From positions 19,837 to 83,836 of the forward strand of contig JBMYKD010000008.1 of NCBI GenBank assembly GCA_049595035.1: a stretch of 64,000 bases of DNA, written 5' to 3'. The notes under the pieces were generated by a model. It did not search any database, was not told where the DNA came from, and saw nothing but the letters and a program-made list of their open reading frames with translations. Shown piece after piece: positions 8,563 to 17,334 of this stretch. Made by a program: the position numbers and the translations under genes. Position 1 is the stretch's first letter. The number at the start of each line of letters is the position of its first letter. This DNA is from UBA12202 sp049595035 (GTDB taxonomy: Bacteria; Pseudomonadota; Alphaproteobacteria; Puniceispirillales; UBA1172).

Positions 8563-9723
8563 GTGTTCATGATGATCAGACAACCCGGGACGGCATCCTC
8601 TTTATTTGCTGGGGATCACCGGCTTGGCCAAGGATCAGATAGGCACTGGCTAAGACCGGTTGGTCTTGCACCTCTGCATGCGGGTTTTGATGATGATGCA
8701 TGGCCACTGGCCGGTACAGGGTTAGGGTTCAACGTATGTGATGTGCTGACCAAATCCGGTGATAGCTTTACGGTGTCACGCTGGTCGGTTCAGGATATGC
8801 TGGCATCGGCTAAAGCCACTGGTGCAGATGCGCTAGCATTGGCGGAACAGATGCTCATCCCCTTTACAATACCCCGCGCGCCCTTTGCCGGACTTGCCAT
8901 GGATATCCCGCATGTGATGGGTATTATTAATGTGACACCGGACAGTTTTTCTGATGGCGGTGATCACGCCCAGACCGATATCGCTATAAACGCAGCGCTT
9001 TCTATGGCAGATGCAGGAGCTACCATACTGGATATCGGCGGGGAATCGACCCGACCCGGGGCAGAAATAGTAGGCACAGACGAAGAATGTCGCCGTATCT
9101 TGCCGGTTATAGATACACTTTCCCGGCAAGGGTATGCTGTTTCAGCAGATACGCGCCATACTGATGTGATGAAAAAAGCGATTACACAAGGCGCGAGGAT
9201 TATCAATGATGTTGGCGGCTTGCGTGACGAAGGCGCGATAGAACTGATCGCGGAAACAGACATGCCAGTTATCATGATGCATATGCAGGGTGATCCGGGA
9301 TCAATGCAGAAACAGCCACAATATGATTTCGTGCCGGCAGATATTTATGACTGGCTGGAAACTCGTATCAATCTGGCCGTATCCGGAGGAATAAAGAAAG
9401 AGAATATAGCGGTAGATTTTGGTTTCGGGTTTGGGAAGACGCCGGAACATAATATGGTGCTGATGGCATGGTTATCCATGTTCCATGGTCTTGGGGTTCC
9501 GCTTTTGCTTGGCGTCAGCCGGAAATCTACCATTGCCCATTTTTCAAAAGGTGAAACTGCAAAAGACAGAATGCCCGGATCACTTGCACTGGCAACACTA
9601 GGCTATGCGCAAGGGGTTCAGATGTATCGGGTTCATGATGTAGCCGAAACGGTTCAGGCACTTGCCGTCGCAAAAGCCATGCGTTCATGTGATACGGATA
9701 TGTTCAAACCATCATCCGCATGA
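8563..9723 (+). CDS. folP: FolP, dihydropteroate synthase with long N-terminal extension
   Basis: Condenses hydroxymethyl-dihydropterin pyrophosphate with p-aminobenzoate in folate synthesis. The catalytic barrel begins near residue 115 with MGIINVTPDSFSDGG, followed by DIGGESTRPGA, IINDVGG, MMHMQGDP and the closing GVSRKS. The protein is 386 aa, against about 280 for classical enzymes. The extra ~110 N-terminal residues show no motif I recognise; similar extensions occur in alphaproteobacterial FolP. The start is uncertain: GTG at 8563, or ATG at 8569 or 8572, with no strong ribosome-binding site visible. The ftsH-folP-glmM order is typical for the class. Confidence 0.93.
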   Translation: MFMMIRQPGTASSLFAGDHRLGQGSDRHWLRPVGLAPLHAGFDDDAWPLAGTGLGFNVCDVLTKSGDSFTVSRWSVQDMLASAKATGADALALAEQMLIPFTIPRAPFAGLAMDIPHVMGIINVTPDSFSDGGDHAQTDIAINAALSMADAGATILDIGGESTRPGAEIVGTDEECRRILPVIDTLSRQGYAVSADTRHTDVMKKAITQGARIINDVGGLRDEGAIELIAETDMPVIMMHMQGDPGSMQKQPQYDFVPADIYDWLETRINLAVSGGIKKENIAVDFGFGFGKTPEHNMVLMAWLSMFHGLGVPLLLGVSRKSTIAHFSKGETAKDRMPGSLALATLGYAQGVQMYRVHDVAETVQALAVAKAMRSCDTDMFKPSSA

Positions 9724-9754
9724 TAGACTTGGTTCCGATGAAGGAGAATGTGTC

Positions 9755-11131
9755 ATGACACGTTATTTTGGCACTGATGGGGTAAGAGCCACCATTAATA
9801 CCGGCGCAATGACCGCAGAAAATATTGTGCGTCTAGCTTTGGCTGCAGGACGGTATTTTATGGCAAAACAGCAAAATGCTAGCCGGCAACGTCCTCTGGT
9901 TGTGATTGGTAAGGATACGCGGTTATCCGGCTATATGGTCGAAGCTGCATTACAAGCCGGATTTGCCTCAATTGGTATGGATACGCGTTTATTGGGGCCC
10001 TTGCCAACACCGGCCGTTGCCCATCTGACCCGCACGTTGCGCGCTGATCTGGGGGTAATGATCTCGGCTAGCCATAACCCGCATCATGATAATGGGATCA
10101 AGTTATTCGGGCCTGATGGCTATAAACTGCCCGATGCCGCAGAAGATCAGATAGCCAGCATCATGAATGATCATATTGTGCTAGCTGCGCCTGAAGATCT
10201 AGGGCGTGCCAAGCGCATGCTTGACGGTCTTGGCCGATATGTGGAACAGGTAAAAATTGCCGCCCCTCGGCATATGCGGTTCAGTGGGCTGAAAGTGGTT
10301 ATAGATTGCGCTAATGGCGCGGCTTATCGCGCCGCCCCTGATGTTCTGTTTGAAATGGGGGCTGAGGTTATTCCGATAGCGGTTAATCCTGACGGACTTA
10401 ACATTAACCAGAAATGTGGTGCAGTATATCCGATGACAATGGCCGAAGCCGTGGTCGCCCATCAGGCCGATGTCGGGTTAGCCCTTGATGGTGATGCAGA
10501 CCGGCTGATCATGTCAGATGAAAAAGGCCAACTGATCAATGGTGATCAATGTCTGGCCGTGATCGCAGATATGATGCATGGCAATGGCACCTTGAAAGGG
10601 CAGACAGTGGTTGGCACGCTGATGACTAATCACGGACTGGGGCGGTTTCTTGGTGATAGAGATATAGATATGTTACGGACACAGGTTGGTGACCGTTACA
10701 TACTGGATGCTATGCGCCAGAAGAACCTTAATCTGGGGGGGGAGCCATCTGGCCATGTGTTGATGACAGACTATGCCACATCCGGCGATGGTCTTATGAC
10801 AGGGCTGGTGATGTTGTCGGCTTTATGTATGGCCGATAAACCTGCTAGTGTTTCCTTACAAAAATTTAGGGAAACCCCGCAGATACTTGTCAATCTGAAA
10901 GCAGAACGCCGGCAGGATATTACCGACGCCATGGAAAATCATATCGTTAAAGAGGCCATTTCTTCTGCTGAGGATGCGCTAGGGGCTTCAGGCCGTGTGG
11001 TTGTGCGGCCTTCAGGGACGGAAGCCTTATTGCGGATCATGGTTGAAGCAGAGGACGCAACGGATATGCAAAAATGGGCTCAAACCCTTGAACAGGTGAT
11101 GCAAGACGCGCTGAATACCGCTTCTGCATAA
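9755..11131 (+). CDS. glmM: GlmM, phosphoglucosamine mutase
   Basis: Converts glucosamine-6-phosphate to glucosamine-1-phosphate, the entry to UDP-GlcNAc for peptidoglycan and lipid A. I chose ATG 9755 because AAGGAG stands 8 bases upstream and the protein then begins with the family's MTRYFGTDGVR. An in-frame upstream extension to 9662 lies inside folP and is not supported. Length is 458 aa (family about 445). The active-site phosphoserine motif ISASHNPHHDNGIK is near residue 106, the metal-binding loop DGDADR near 245, and the sugar/phosphate-binding GGEPSGH and RPSGTEALLR follow. Confidence 0.97.
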   Translation: MTRYFGTDGVRATINTGAMTAENIVRLALAAGRYFMAKQQNASRQRPLVVIGKDTRLSGYMVEAALQAGFASIGMDTRLLGPLPTPAVAHLTRTLRADLGVMISASHNPHHDNGIKLFGPDGYKLPDAAEDQIASIMNDHIVLAAPEDLGRAKRMLDGLGRYVEQVKIAAPRHMRFSGLKVVIDCANGAAYRAAPDVLFEMGAEVIPIAVNPDGLNINQKCGAVYPMTMAEAVVAHQADVGLALDGDADRLIMSDEKGQLINGDQCLAVIADMMHGNGTLKGQTVVGTLMTNHGLGRFLGDRDIDMLRTQVGDRYILDAMRQKNLNLGGEPSGHVLMTDYATSGDGLMTGLVMLSALCMADKPASVSLQKFRETPQILVNLKAERRQDITDAMENHIVKEAISSAEDALGASGRVVVRPSGTEALLRIMVEAEDATDMQKWAQTLEQVMQDALNTASA

Positions 11132-11226
11132 AACAATGTGGAAAACCGTTGCGAATAAACCCTGTCTGGGGTAGTCCATATAGCAGGGCAGGGCGTAATC
11201 AGACATAAGAAGTCCGGGCAATATTT

Positions 11227-12417
11227 ATGGTTAAAAATAATCCTTCAATCTCTCAGCTGCTTCCCAATGGGTTGGGTGATATCTTGCCGCCTGATACAAC
11301 CAAACGGCGACGTATTCTCAACGCAATTATGGATAGTTTTGCCCGTTTCGGATATGCTGATGTCAGCCCGCCTTTGGTAGAATATGAAGACACCTTATTA
11401 GCAAAAGGCCCAGGAGCGGCGCTTGCTGATAACACCTTTCGCCTGATGGACCCCGTGACGCGGCGGATGTTAGCGCTTCGGTCGGATATGACGGCACAAA
11501 TTGCCCGTATCGCCAGCAGTAGACTGGCGCATCATCCCCGGCCATTACGGCTATCCTATACAGGTCAGGTGATGCGCATTAATCCTGATCCGATTAATCC
11601 CGAACGCCAGCTTGTCCAGATCGGGGCGGAACTGATCGGGGCGTCATCAATCCATCATGATGCAGAAGTAGCGGTGATGGCACTGGAAAGCCTTTATCAG
11701 GCTGGCATCGCGTCTTTATCCATTGATCTGAACGCCCCACGGCTGCTGGATATTATTCTAGGCGATGACGGAACCGAACATCGTGATAACAATGACCAGA
11801 TTCTTGCGCTTCGCCATGCGGTTAGTATCAAAGACGGTAAAGCGGCTTCCATGGTTGATCACCCGCAGGGATATGTGATCAAAACATTGCTAGATATGCC
11901 TCTTAATTCCGCTTCTGATATAAAATCCAATATGGTCGGGCTAGATCAGCATATTCCTGAACCTGCCCGCAATATGCTTGCTGAACTAGCAGATTTGGCC
12001 GATTTGATTGCCCGCTCAGCCCCTTATGTGTCTTTGACCATTGACCCGCTGGAACGCCGTGGATTTGATTATCATCAGGGGATAGGATTTTCTATTCTGG
12101 CACCGGGGGTGCGGGGTGAACTTGGCCGTGGCGGGCGTTACAGCACGCAATCCCCCCATGATCAGCCAACAGAATTATCGACTGGCGTGACCCTGTATCT
12201 GGAACGCGTGCTTCAGGCAGCACCGGCAACACCGAAACAGGACAAACTCTATGTCAGGAAAGATCAAGGTCTGGATCATGTGATCTCTCTTACAAGAGAC
12301 GGATATTTCATTGTGATTGGTGACGCAGACCCGGCAGATGATGCGGCATGTCAGGCGGAAGCGGCGGCGCAAGAAGCCACGCATATTTATACATCTAATG
12401 GTATCAAAACAATATGA
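11227..12417 (+). CDS. hisZ: HisZ, regulatory subunit of ATP phosphoribosyltransferase
   Basis: Paralogue of histidyl-tRNA synthetase that lacks aminoacylation activity and forms the hetero-octameric first enzyme of histidine synthesis with short-form HisG. The class II synthetase-like catalytic fold is visible: LPNGLGDILPPDTTKRR at the start, LALRSDMTAQIARI and RLSYTGQVMR (motif 2 region). The protein is 396 aa with no anticodon-binding domain, which separates it from HisS (about 420 aa or more). It is followed after 10 bases by purA, a common alphaproteobacterial pairing. hisG is not in the window. Confidence 0.88.
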   Translation: MVKNNPSISQLLPNGLGDILPPDTTKRRRILNAIMDSFARFGYADVSPPLVEYEDTLLAKGPGAALADNTFRLMDPVTRRMLALRSDMTAQIARIASSRLAHHPRPLRLSYTGQVMRINPDPINPERQLVQIGAELIGASSIHHDAEVAVMALESLYQAGIASLSIDLNAPRLLDIILGDDGTEHRDNNDQILALRHAVSIKDGKAASMVDHPQGYVIKTLLDMPLNSASDIKSNMVGLDQHIPEPARNMLAELADLADLIARSAPYVSLTIDPLERRGFDYHQGIGFSILAPGVRGELGRGGRYSTQSPHDQPTELSTGVTLYLERVLQAAPATPKQDKLYVRKDQGLDHVISLTRDGYFIVIGDADPADDAACQAEAAAQEATHIYTSNGIKTI

Positions 12418-12427
12418 CAGGTGAATT

Positions 12428-13720
12428 ATGACTAATGTAGTGGTTATCGGCTCACAATGGGGTGATGAAGGCAAGGGAAAGATCGTGGACTGGTTGTCTG
12501 AACGCGCTGATGTCATTGTGCGGTTTCAGGGCGGTCATAATGCCGGGCATACGCTAGTCATTGATGGCGTGGAATATAAACTCAGCCTGCTACCATCGGG
12601 GATTGTCCGGCCGGGAAAAATGTCAGTCATTGGCAATGGTGTGGTGATTGATCCCAATGCATTGATTGCAGAAATGGATAAACTGCTCGCCCAGAATGTC
12701 CGTATTTCCCCCGAAAATCTGTTAATATCATATTCTGCATCCATGATCCTGCCTGTGCATCAACGGGTTGATCAGGTGCGTGAAGCCCTAGCCGCAAAAG
12801 CCAAAATCGGAACGACAGGGCGCGGTATTGGCCCTGCTTATGAAGATAAGGTTGCCCGCCGTGGCTTGCGTCTGGCTGATATTGTCGACCCTTCTGCGAT
12901 GGCAGAAAAGGTGCGGCTTCTATTGGCACACCATAATCTCTTTCTCAAAGGGGCAGGGGAAGAGCCAATGGAAGCTGAGCCGATTATCGATAGTATTCAT
13001 CAATTGCGTGATCGCATCATTCCGTTTTTGGGTGAAGCATGGGCAGTGCTGGATGATGCCAGACGCGATGGCCAGCGCATTCTTTATGAAGGTGCGCAAG
13101 GCGTCATGCTTGATATTGATCATGGCACCTATCCTTTTGTCACCTCTTCTAATACGGTAGCTGGACAGGCGGCAACAGGCGCCGGGGTAGGGGTGACGAC
13201 CATTGGCTATGTATTAGGCATCACAAAGGCTTATACCACTCGCGTCGGATCAGGGCCTTTCCCCACAGAAGATGATGGTGCAGATGGTACTTTACTGGGT
13301 GAACGTGGGCATGAATTTGGCACTGTCACCGGACGCAAACGGCGGTGCGGCTGGTTTGATGCGGTGATGGTAAGGCAGGCTGGAAAAATCACTGGTATTT
13401 CGGGCATGGCTCTAACCAAACTTGACGTGCTTGACGGGTTTAAAGACATTAAGATTTGCACGGGCTATAAGCTGGATGGTCAGGTCATTGACCGGTTTCC
13501 CGTAGCGACAGTAGATCAGGAACGGCTTGAACCGGTTTATGAAATCATGAGTGGATGGGAAGGAACAACACGCGGAGCCCGTTCATGGGCAGACCTGCCA
13601 CCACAGGCAATAAAATATATTAAGCGGCTGGAAGAGCTAACCGGTATTCCCGTCGCCAGTGTTTCCACCAGCCCCGAGCGTAACGATACAATCCTGGTGC
13701 ATGACCCTTTTGAGGGTTGA
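12428..13720 (+). CDS. purA: PurA, adenylosuccinate synthetase
   Basis: 430-aa enzyme joining IMP and aspartate using GTP, the first committed step to AMP. The N-terminal nucleotide-binding GSQWGDEGKGKIVDWL and QGGHNAGHTLV are diagnostic. Further family motifs include GTTGRGIGPAYEDKVAR, LYEGAQGVMLDIDHGTYPFV, TRVGSGPFPTE and the C-terminal SVSTSPERNDTI. Length is standard. It is likely co-transcribed with hisZ. Confidence 0.98.
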   Translation: MTNVVVIGSQWGDEGKGKIVDWLSERADVIVRFQGGHNAGHTLVIDGVEYKLSLLPSGIVRPGKMSVIGNGVVIDPNALIAEMDKLLAQNVRISPENLLISYSASMILPVHQRVDQVREALAAKAKIGTTGRGIGPAYEDKVARRGLRLADIVDPSAMAEKVRLLLAHHNLFLKGAGEEPMEAEPIIDSIHQLRDRIIPFLGEAWAVLDDARRDGQRILYEGAQGVMLDIDHGTYPFVTSSNTVAGQAATGAGVGVTTIGYVLGITKAYTTRVGSGPFPTEDDGADGTLLGERGHEFGTVTGRKRRCGWFDAVMVRQAGKITGISGMALTKLDVLDGFKDIKICTGYKLDGQVIDRFPVATVDQERLEPVYEIMSGWEGTTRGARSWADLPPQAIKYIKRLEELTGIPVASVSTSPERNDTILVHDPFEG

Positions 13721-13746
13721 TAAATAAACCAAAAAAACAAATGGAT

Positions 13747-13763
13747 TTAAGAATTTATTAACC
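13747..13763 (+). promoter_or_regulatory. CtrA-like binding site upstream of the methyltransferase
   Basis: TTAA, 7 bases (GAATTTA), TTAACC: an exact match to the TTAA-N7-TTAAC consensus recognised by the alphaproteobacterial cell-cycle regulator CtrA. It sits 36 bases ahead of the methyltransferase start at 13799, near the expected promoter. Such a motif can arise by chance in AT-rich sequence, so binding is inferred only. The gene itself has a clear ribosome-binding site, GGAGGAATAACAATG. Confidence 0.5.
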
Positions 13764-13798
13764 TTTGGCTGTTATCCCTCTGTGGTGGAGGAATAACA

Positions 13799-14422
13799 AT
13801 GTATAATGTAAGCCGCAATAATTTTTATGATGATCCCAAAAATTCAACGGTGTTTACGCCTCCGGGGGTGAGCCAGTTTATTTTTGATATTGTTGCCGAT
13901 AAAATTGACAAATCACGGCCTGTGTTTGACCCTTGTGTTGGCGAAGGGTCGTTACTACATCCTTTTGATGATGCCGGTTTTCATACCATAGGGCTTGATA
14001 TCTATGATCATGGATATAAAAACACTATCCTTCATAATTTTCTCACATTTGATGCCAAACAGATGGCGGTGCCATCATTAGTCATTGCCAATCCACCCTT
14101 TAATATTGATCTGCGTACCAAAGCGATTATTTCTGAACAATACGGGGGACGGCCATTACTACCTGAAGTCTGGCTTCAGAAAACAATTTCCCTATTCGGT
14201 AAGGATATTCCCATCATTCTGTTTGCGCCTTATGGATTGCGGCTAAATCAATCCCTATGCAGCAAACGCTGGCAGAAATTTATTAATGGCGACTATCCCC
14301 GAATTTCATCTATCATTGCCCTGCCGAAAGATGTGTATCGTGATGTCCTGTTTCATAGTGAGATACTGATATTCAATATCCCTGATCTAGATGCGCATTA
14401 TTTCTATCATCAGAAGCTATAA
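13799..14422 (+). CDS. Small solitary N6-adenine DNA methyltransferase-like protein
   Basis: 207-aa protein with SAM-dependent amino-methyltransferase motifs in gamma-class order. TPPG (about residues 20-23) resembles motif X. FDPCVGEGSLLHPF (about 43-56) is motif I, GLDIYD fits motif II, and VIANPPFNID (about 95-104) is catalytic motif IV. The C-terminal half is short, so no obvious target-recognition domain is present. No restriction endonuclease or specificity subunit is nearby. It lies between purA and rpoH with its own ribosome-binding site and a CtrA-like box. It could be a regulatory DNA methylase, a phage-derived remnant or a methylase of another substrate. I do not recognise a specific orthologue, and it is not CcrM. 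Confidence 0.75.
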   Translation: MYNVSRNNFYDDPKNSTVFTPPGVSQFIFDIVADKIDKSRPVFDPCVGEGSLLHPFDDAGFHTIGLDIYDHGYKNTILHNFLTFDAKQMAVPSLVIANPPFNIDLRTKAIISEQYGGRPLLPEVWLQKTISLFGKDIPIILFAPYGLRLNQSLCSKRWQKFINGDYPRISSIIALPKDVYRDVLFHSEILIFNIPDLDAHYFYHQKL

Positions 14423-14444
14423 TGAATTGCTGGTTGAATAGCTA

Positions 14445-15344
14445 TCAATGTTCAATCAGCTGGTTTTCTATGGCGCGGTTACGCACAGAAAGCTGTAATT
14501 TTTCAAAAGCACGGGCTTCGATCTGGCGAATCCGTTCACGGCTGACACCAAAACGTTCGGATAATTCTTCAAGCGTCAATGGCGTATCCGATAGGCGCCG
14601 TGCTTTGATGATTTCTACCTCACGGTCATTTAATTCATCCATTGCGGCAACCAGCAATTGCCGGCGGCTGTCATATTCTTCTGCTTCAGCAAAAGTGACT
14701 TCTTGATTATCGCGGCTGTCCTCTAACCAGTCCTGCCATTCGGCACTTTCACCGTCGCTGCCAATCGTGGCATTTAACGAATGATCACCAGACCCGAGCC
14801 GGCGGTTCATATTAATGACCTCCATTTCCGGAACATCAAGACGTTCGGCAATTTCAGTCACCTGTTCGGGTGCCATATCGCCATCGTCAATGGCCTTGAT
14901 TTCACCCTTGATCCGGCGCAGGTTAAAAAATAGTTTTTTCTGGGCGGCTGTTGTGCCGATTTTGACAAGCGACCATGAGCGCAGAATATATTCCTGAATA
15001 CTGGCTCTAATCCACCACATCGCATAGGTCGACAGACGGAACCCTTTTTCCGGCTCAAACCGTTTCACGGCATGCATCATGCCCAGATTGCCTTCGGCAA
15101 TCAATTCACCCATAGGCAGGCCATAGCCGCGATAGCCCATGGCAATCTTGGCAACAAGCCGCAAATGACTGGTTACCAGTTTGTGCGCTGCTTCCAGATT
15201 GTCATTATCTTTCCAGTCTTTTGCCAGGGTATATTCTTCTTCGGCTGAAAGCATAGGAAAGCGTTTAATCTCATCCAGATAACGCGTGAGATTACCTTCG
15301 GGGGTAAGATTTCCGATAACAGATGGTAATTGTGCTTCAGCCAT
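14445..15344 (-). CDS. rpoH: RpoH, heat-shock sigma factor (sigma-32)
   Basis: 299-aa sigma-70-family factor directing heat-shock genes. Region 2 contains YRGYGLPMGELIAEGNLGMM and STYAMWWIRASIQEYILRSW. The RpoH box is recognisable as KKLFFNLRRIKGE, which separates it from RpoD and RpoS. Region 4 ends with LEELSERFGVSRERIRQIEA. A ribosome-binding site (GAGGA) precedes the ATG. It is 57 bases downstream of rluD on the same strand, an arrangement common in alphaproteobacteria. FtsH, encoded at 6619, is the usual protease of this factor. Confidence 0.97.
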   Translation of the reverse strand: MAEAQLPSVIGNLTPEGNLTRYLDEIKRFPMLSAEEEYTLAKDWKDNDNLEAAHKLVTSHLRLVAKIAMGYRGYGLPMGELIAEGNLGMMHAVKRFEPEKGFRLSTYAMWWIRASIQEYILRSWSLVKIGTTAAQKKLFFNLRRIKGEIKAIDDGDMAPEQVTEIAERLDVPEMEVINMNRRLGSGDHSLNATIGSDGESAEWQDWLEDSRDNQEVTFAEAEEYDSRRQLLVAAMDELNDREVEIIKARRLSDTPLTLEELSERFGVSRERIRQIEARAFEKLQLSVRNRAIENQLIEH

Positions 15345-15401
15345 GTTGTATCCTCATTATTATTATATGGATGATTATTCTTACATTTAAAGAAGGCAAA
15401 A

Positions 15402-16451
15402 CTATGTTTTTAGCCTGCCGCGATTGGTGATGCGGTCTTCCAGCCCTTTAATGACGTCGGCCATATCAGCAGGCAGGTCAGTATCAAACGCCATCGCCGC
15501 ACCAGTCACAGGATGGTCAAATCCTAAATGGCTGGCATGAAGGGCCTGCCGCGGGAAAGCCCGCAAATAGGCTAAGGTTTCACGAAGCGCATTATCTGGC
15601 ATTTGCCCTGCCCGCATGGCACGGCCATAATTAGGATCACCGATAATGCCATGCCCAATATGAGCCATATGAACCCTTATCTGATGGGTTCGGCCTGTTT
15701 CGAGTTCACATTCTACAACAGAAGCCAGTGGCGGCAATATGCGTTTGACCCGCATATGAGTTACGGCATGGCGACCATTGGCATGGATAGCCATTTTCTT
15801 CCGATCTCTTGTATTTCTGCCAATAGAGGCATCAATGGTCATCTCACGGGTTTTGATAATGCCCCATACCAGTCCGGTATAACGTCTGGTCAGATCATGG
15901 GCCGCAAACATGCTGGACAGGTTTTGATGGGCTATTGCGGTTTTTGCGGCAACCATAACGCCGCTAGTATCTTTATCCAGCCGGTGAACAATCCCCGGTC
16001 TCTGTTCCCCGCCAATGCCGGTTAGACTATCGCCGCAATGGGCAATCAACGCATTCACTAACGTGCCCTGCATGGAACCCGGCGCCGGATGCACCACCAT
16101 GCCAGCCGGTTTATTGATGATGATCAGGTGATTATCTTCAAACAGGATATCAAGGGGAATATCCTCTCCTTGTGGAATAGGTGAGGTGACCGCTGGTATG
16201 GTGATGACATAGGTCATTCCGGCCTGAATAGAGGCGGAGGGGTTACGGATGACGGTATCATTTGCCGTGACCATACCATCGCGAATCAGCGCCTTGATCC
16301 GCGACCGTGATAATCCGGCATAAGGGGATTTTTCTGGATTTTCATCTTGCTGGCTTAGCTTAAGGCATGATTCAGACAGCCAGCGGTCAATGCGATCTTG
16401 CGTCGCGTCCGCAGCTACGGTAAGTGTCAACCTTGTTAATGTGTCATTCAT
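15402..16451 (-). CDS. rluD: RluD-type 23S rRNA pseudouridine synthase
   Basis: 349-aa pseudouridine synthase of the RluA/RluD family, expected to modify 23S rRNA helix 69. An N-terminal S4 RNA-binding domain (SRSRIKALIRDGMVTANDT, about residues 48-66) precedes the catalytic domain. That domain carries the signature GIVHRLDKDTSGVMVAAKT, including the catalytic Asp, and TGRTHQIRVHMAHIGH. Its start is only 10 bases from the divergent gene at 16462, so promoters must overlap coding sequence. RluA or RluC activity cannot be ruled out, but an S4 domain plus an rpoH neighbour favours RluD. Confidence 0.92.
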   Translation of the reverse strand: MNDTLTRLTLTVAADATQDRIDRWLSESCLKLSQQDENPEKSPYAGLSRSRIKALIRDGMVTANDTVIRNPSASIQAGMTYVITIPAVTSPIPQGEDIPLDILFEDNHLIIINKPAGMVVHPAPGSMQGTLVNALIAHCGDSLTGIGGEQRPGIVHRLDKDTSGVMVAAKTAIAHQNLSSMFAAHDLTRRYTGLVWGIIKTREMTIDASIGRNTRDRKKMAIHANGRHAVTHMRVKRILPPLASVVECELETGRTHQIRVHMAHIGHGIIGDPNYGRAMRAGQMPDNALRETLAYLRAFPRQALHASHLGFDHPVTGAAMAFDTDLPADMADVIKGLEDRITNRGRLKT

Positions 16452-16461
16452 GTGAGGAAAT

Positions 16462-16854
16462 ATGCACCCTAGCGATCAAAATCACCAGCCCGAAAATCCA
16501 AATCCATCAACAGGTGATGATATGCCATATACCGAACCGGCATGGTTGAAGCCAGTAAAAACAGCGGTCAAGATTATGTCTTTGCTGATTATTATCGGTA
16601 TCGGATTGCTATTTTATGGTCTTGCGACACAGATAGGTGGTGGAACAGAAACACCTGATCAGATAGCCCAGATCCGCATGCCTGATGGATTGGCATTAAC
16701 CGGTTTGAGCAGTGCGGCTGACGGGGGAACGGTAATGGCTTTTCAGAATGAAAGCGGTAATATAACCATCATTAAATTATCAGCAGATCAGGAAATTTTA
16801 CAGATAGTGGCAACGCTAACACCGGATCAGGTTACGGATTTTACCCTTGATTAA
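16462..16854 (+). CDS. Small single-pass membrane protein, possibly DUF6476
   Basis: 130-aa protein with a polar, Pro/Asn-rich N-terminus (about residues 1-30), one hydrophobic helix (about 38-60, IMSLLIIIGIGLLFYGLA) and a C-terminal soluble domain beginning IRMPDGLALTGLS. The layout and the 'P-D-G' entry to the second half resemble small alphaproteobacterial proteins (DUF6476 type) often found opposite rluD; that family assignment is from memory and moderate. GAGGAA precedes the ATG. A later ATG at residue 21 is possible. Function unknown. Confidence 0.7.
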   Translation: MHPSDQNHQPENPNPSTGDDMPYTEPAWLKPVKTAVKIMSLLIIIGIGLLFYGLATQIGGGTETPDQIAQIRMPDGLALTGLSSAADGGTVMAFQNESGNITIIKLSADQEILQIVATLTPDQVTDFTLD

Positions 16855-16859
16855 ACAGA

Positions 16860-17204
16860 TCAGAATAATCCGAGGATGGTTTTTTCCAATGGGAAATCCC
16901 CTAATCCTTTGACCCCGTAACCCGTGATCATGGGGAATACATAAAACCGGATAACCAGTAAAACAAAACCGGCATATAAAGACCGCAATTTTTCTGGCAC
17001 TTCTCTTGGGCAGATGCGGTTTCCAGCATGGATGAGTGGCGTGCTTGCCTGAACCAGCCATCGCATCACAATAAAGCTGGAATTATCATGCAGGGCAATG
17101 CCAAGGAAAAACCGGCCAAGGCATATCCACATAAGCACCGCAAAAGCGCTATCCAGTAAAATTAATCCAACAGGCCAGCTAAACATCAATATCTCCCCGC
17201 TCAT
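16860..17204 (-). CDS. Small integral membrane protein, YggT-like
   Basis: 114-aa hydrophobic protein with about three predicted helices: LILLDSAFAVLMWICLGRF near the N-terminus, and LYAGFVLLVIRFYVFPMI in the C-terminal half. A connecting segment, MRWLVQASTPLIHAGNRICP, resembles the helix-hairpin of YggT proteins (…L..STPL…P…). It ends 5 bases from the convergent gene at 16854 and starts 130 bases from ettA, which is divergent. The family call is tentative. YggT proteins are inner-membrane proteins of poorly defined role, sometimes linked to osmotic stress or division. Confidence 0.55.
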   Translation of the reverse strand: MSGEILMFSWPVGLILLDSAFAVLMWICLGRFFLGIALHDNSSFIVMRWLVQASTPLIHAGNRICPREVPEKLRSLYAGFVLLVIRFYVFPMITGYGVKGLGDFPLEKTILGLF

Positions 17205-17334
17205 ATCTATGAATAGCGCATCACCCTGACGCCGTCAAAAGAGAATAGAAGATAAGTGACACTATGGATAAGGCGGCCATTTCGTGCTAAATGAAGGGGA
17301 GTATTCATTTTCCAAAAAGCGTGAGGCGCAAACC

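Noticed and set aside
11132..11226. Possible leader peptide before hisZ (MWKTVANKPCLG)
   Set aside because: It has no run of histidine codons and no attenuator hairpin pair, so a his-type attenuation leader is not supported.
14422..14706. 94-codon plus-strand frame overlapping the 3' end of rpoH
   Set aside because: Antisense to the conserved region 4 of RpoH and without its own ribosome-binding site.
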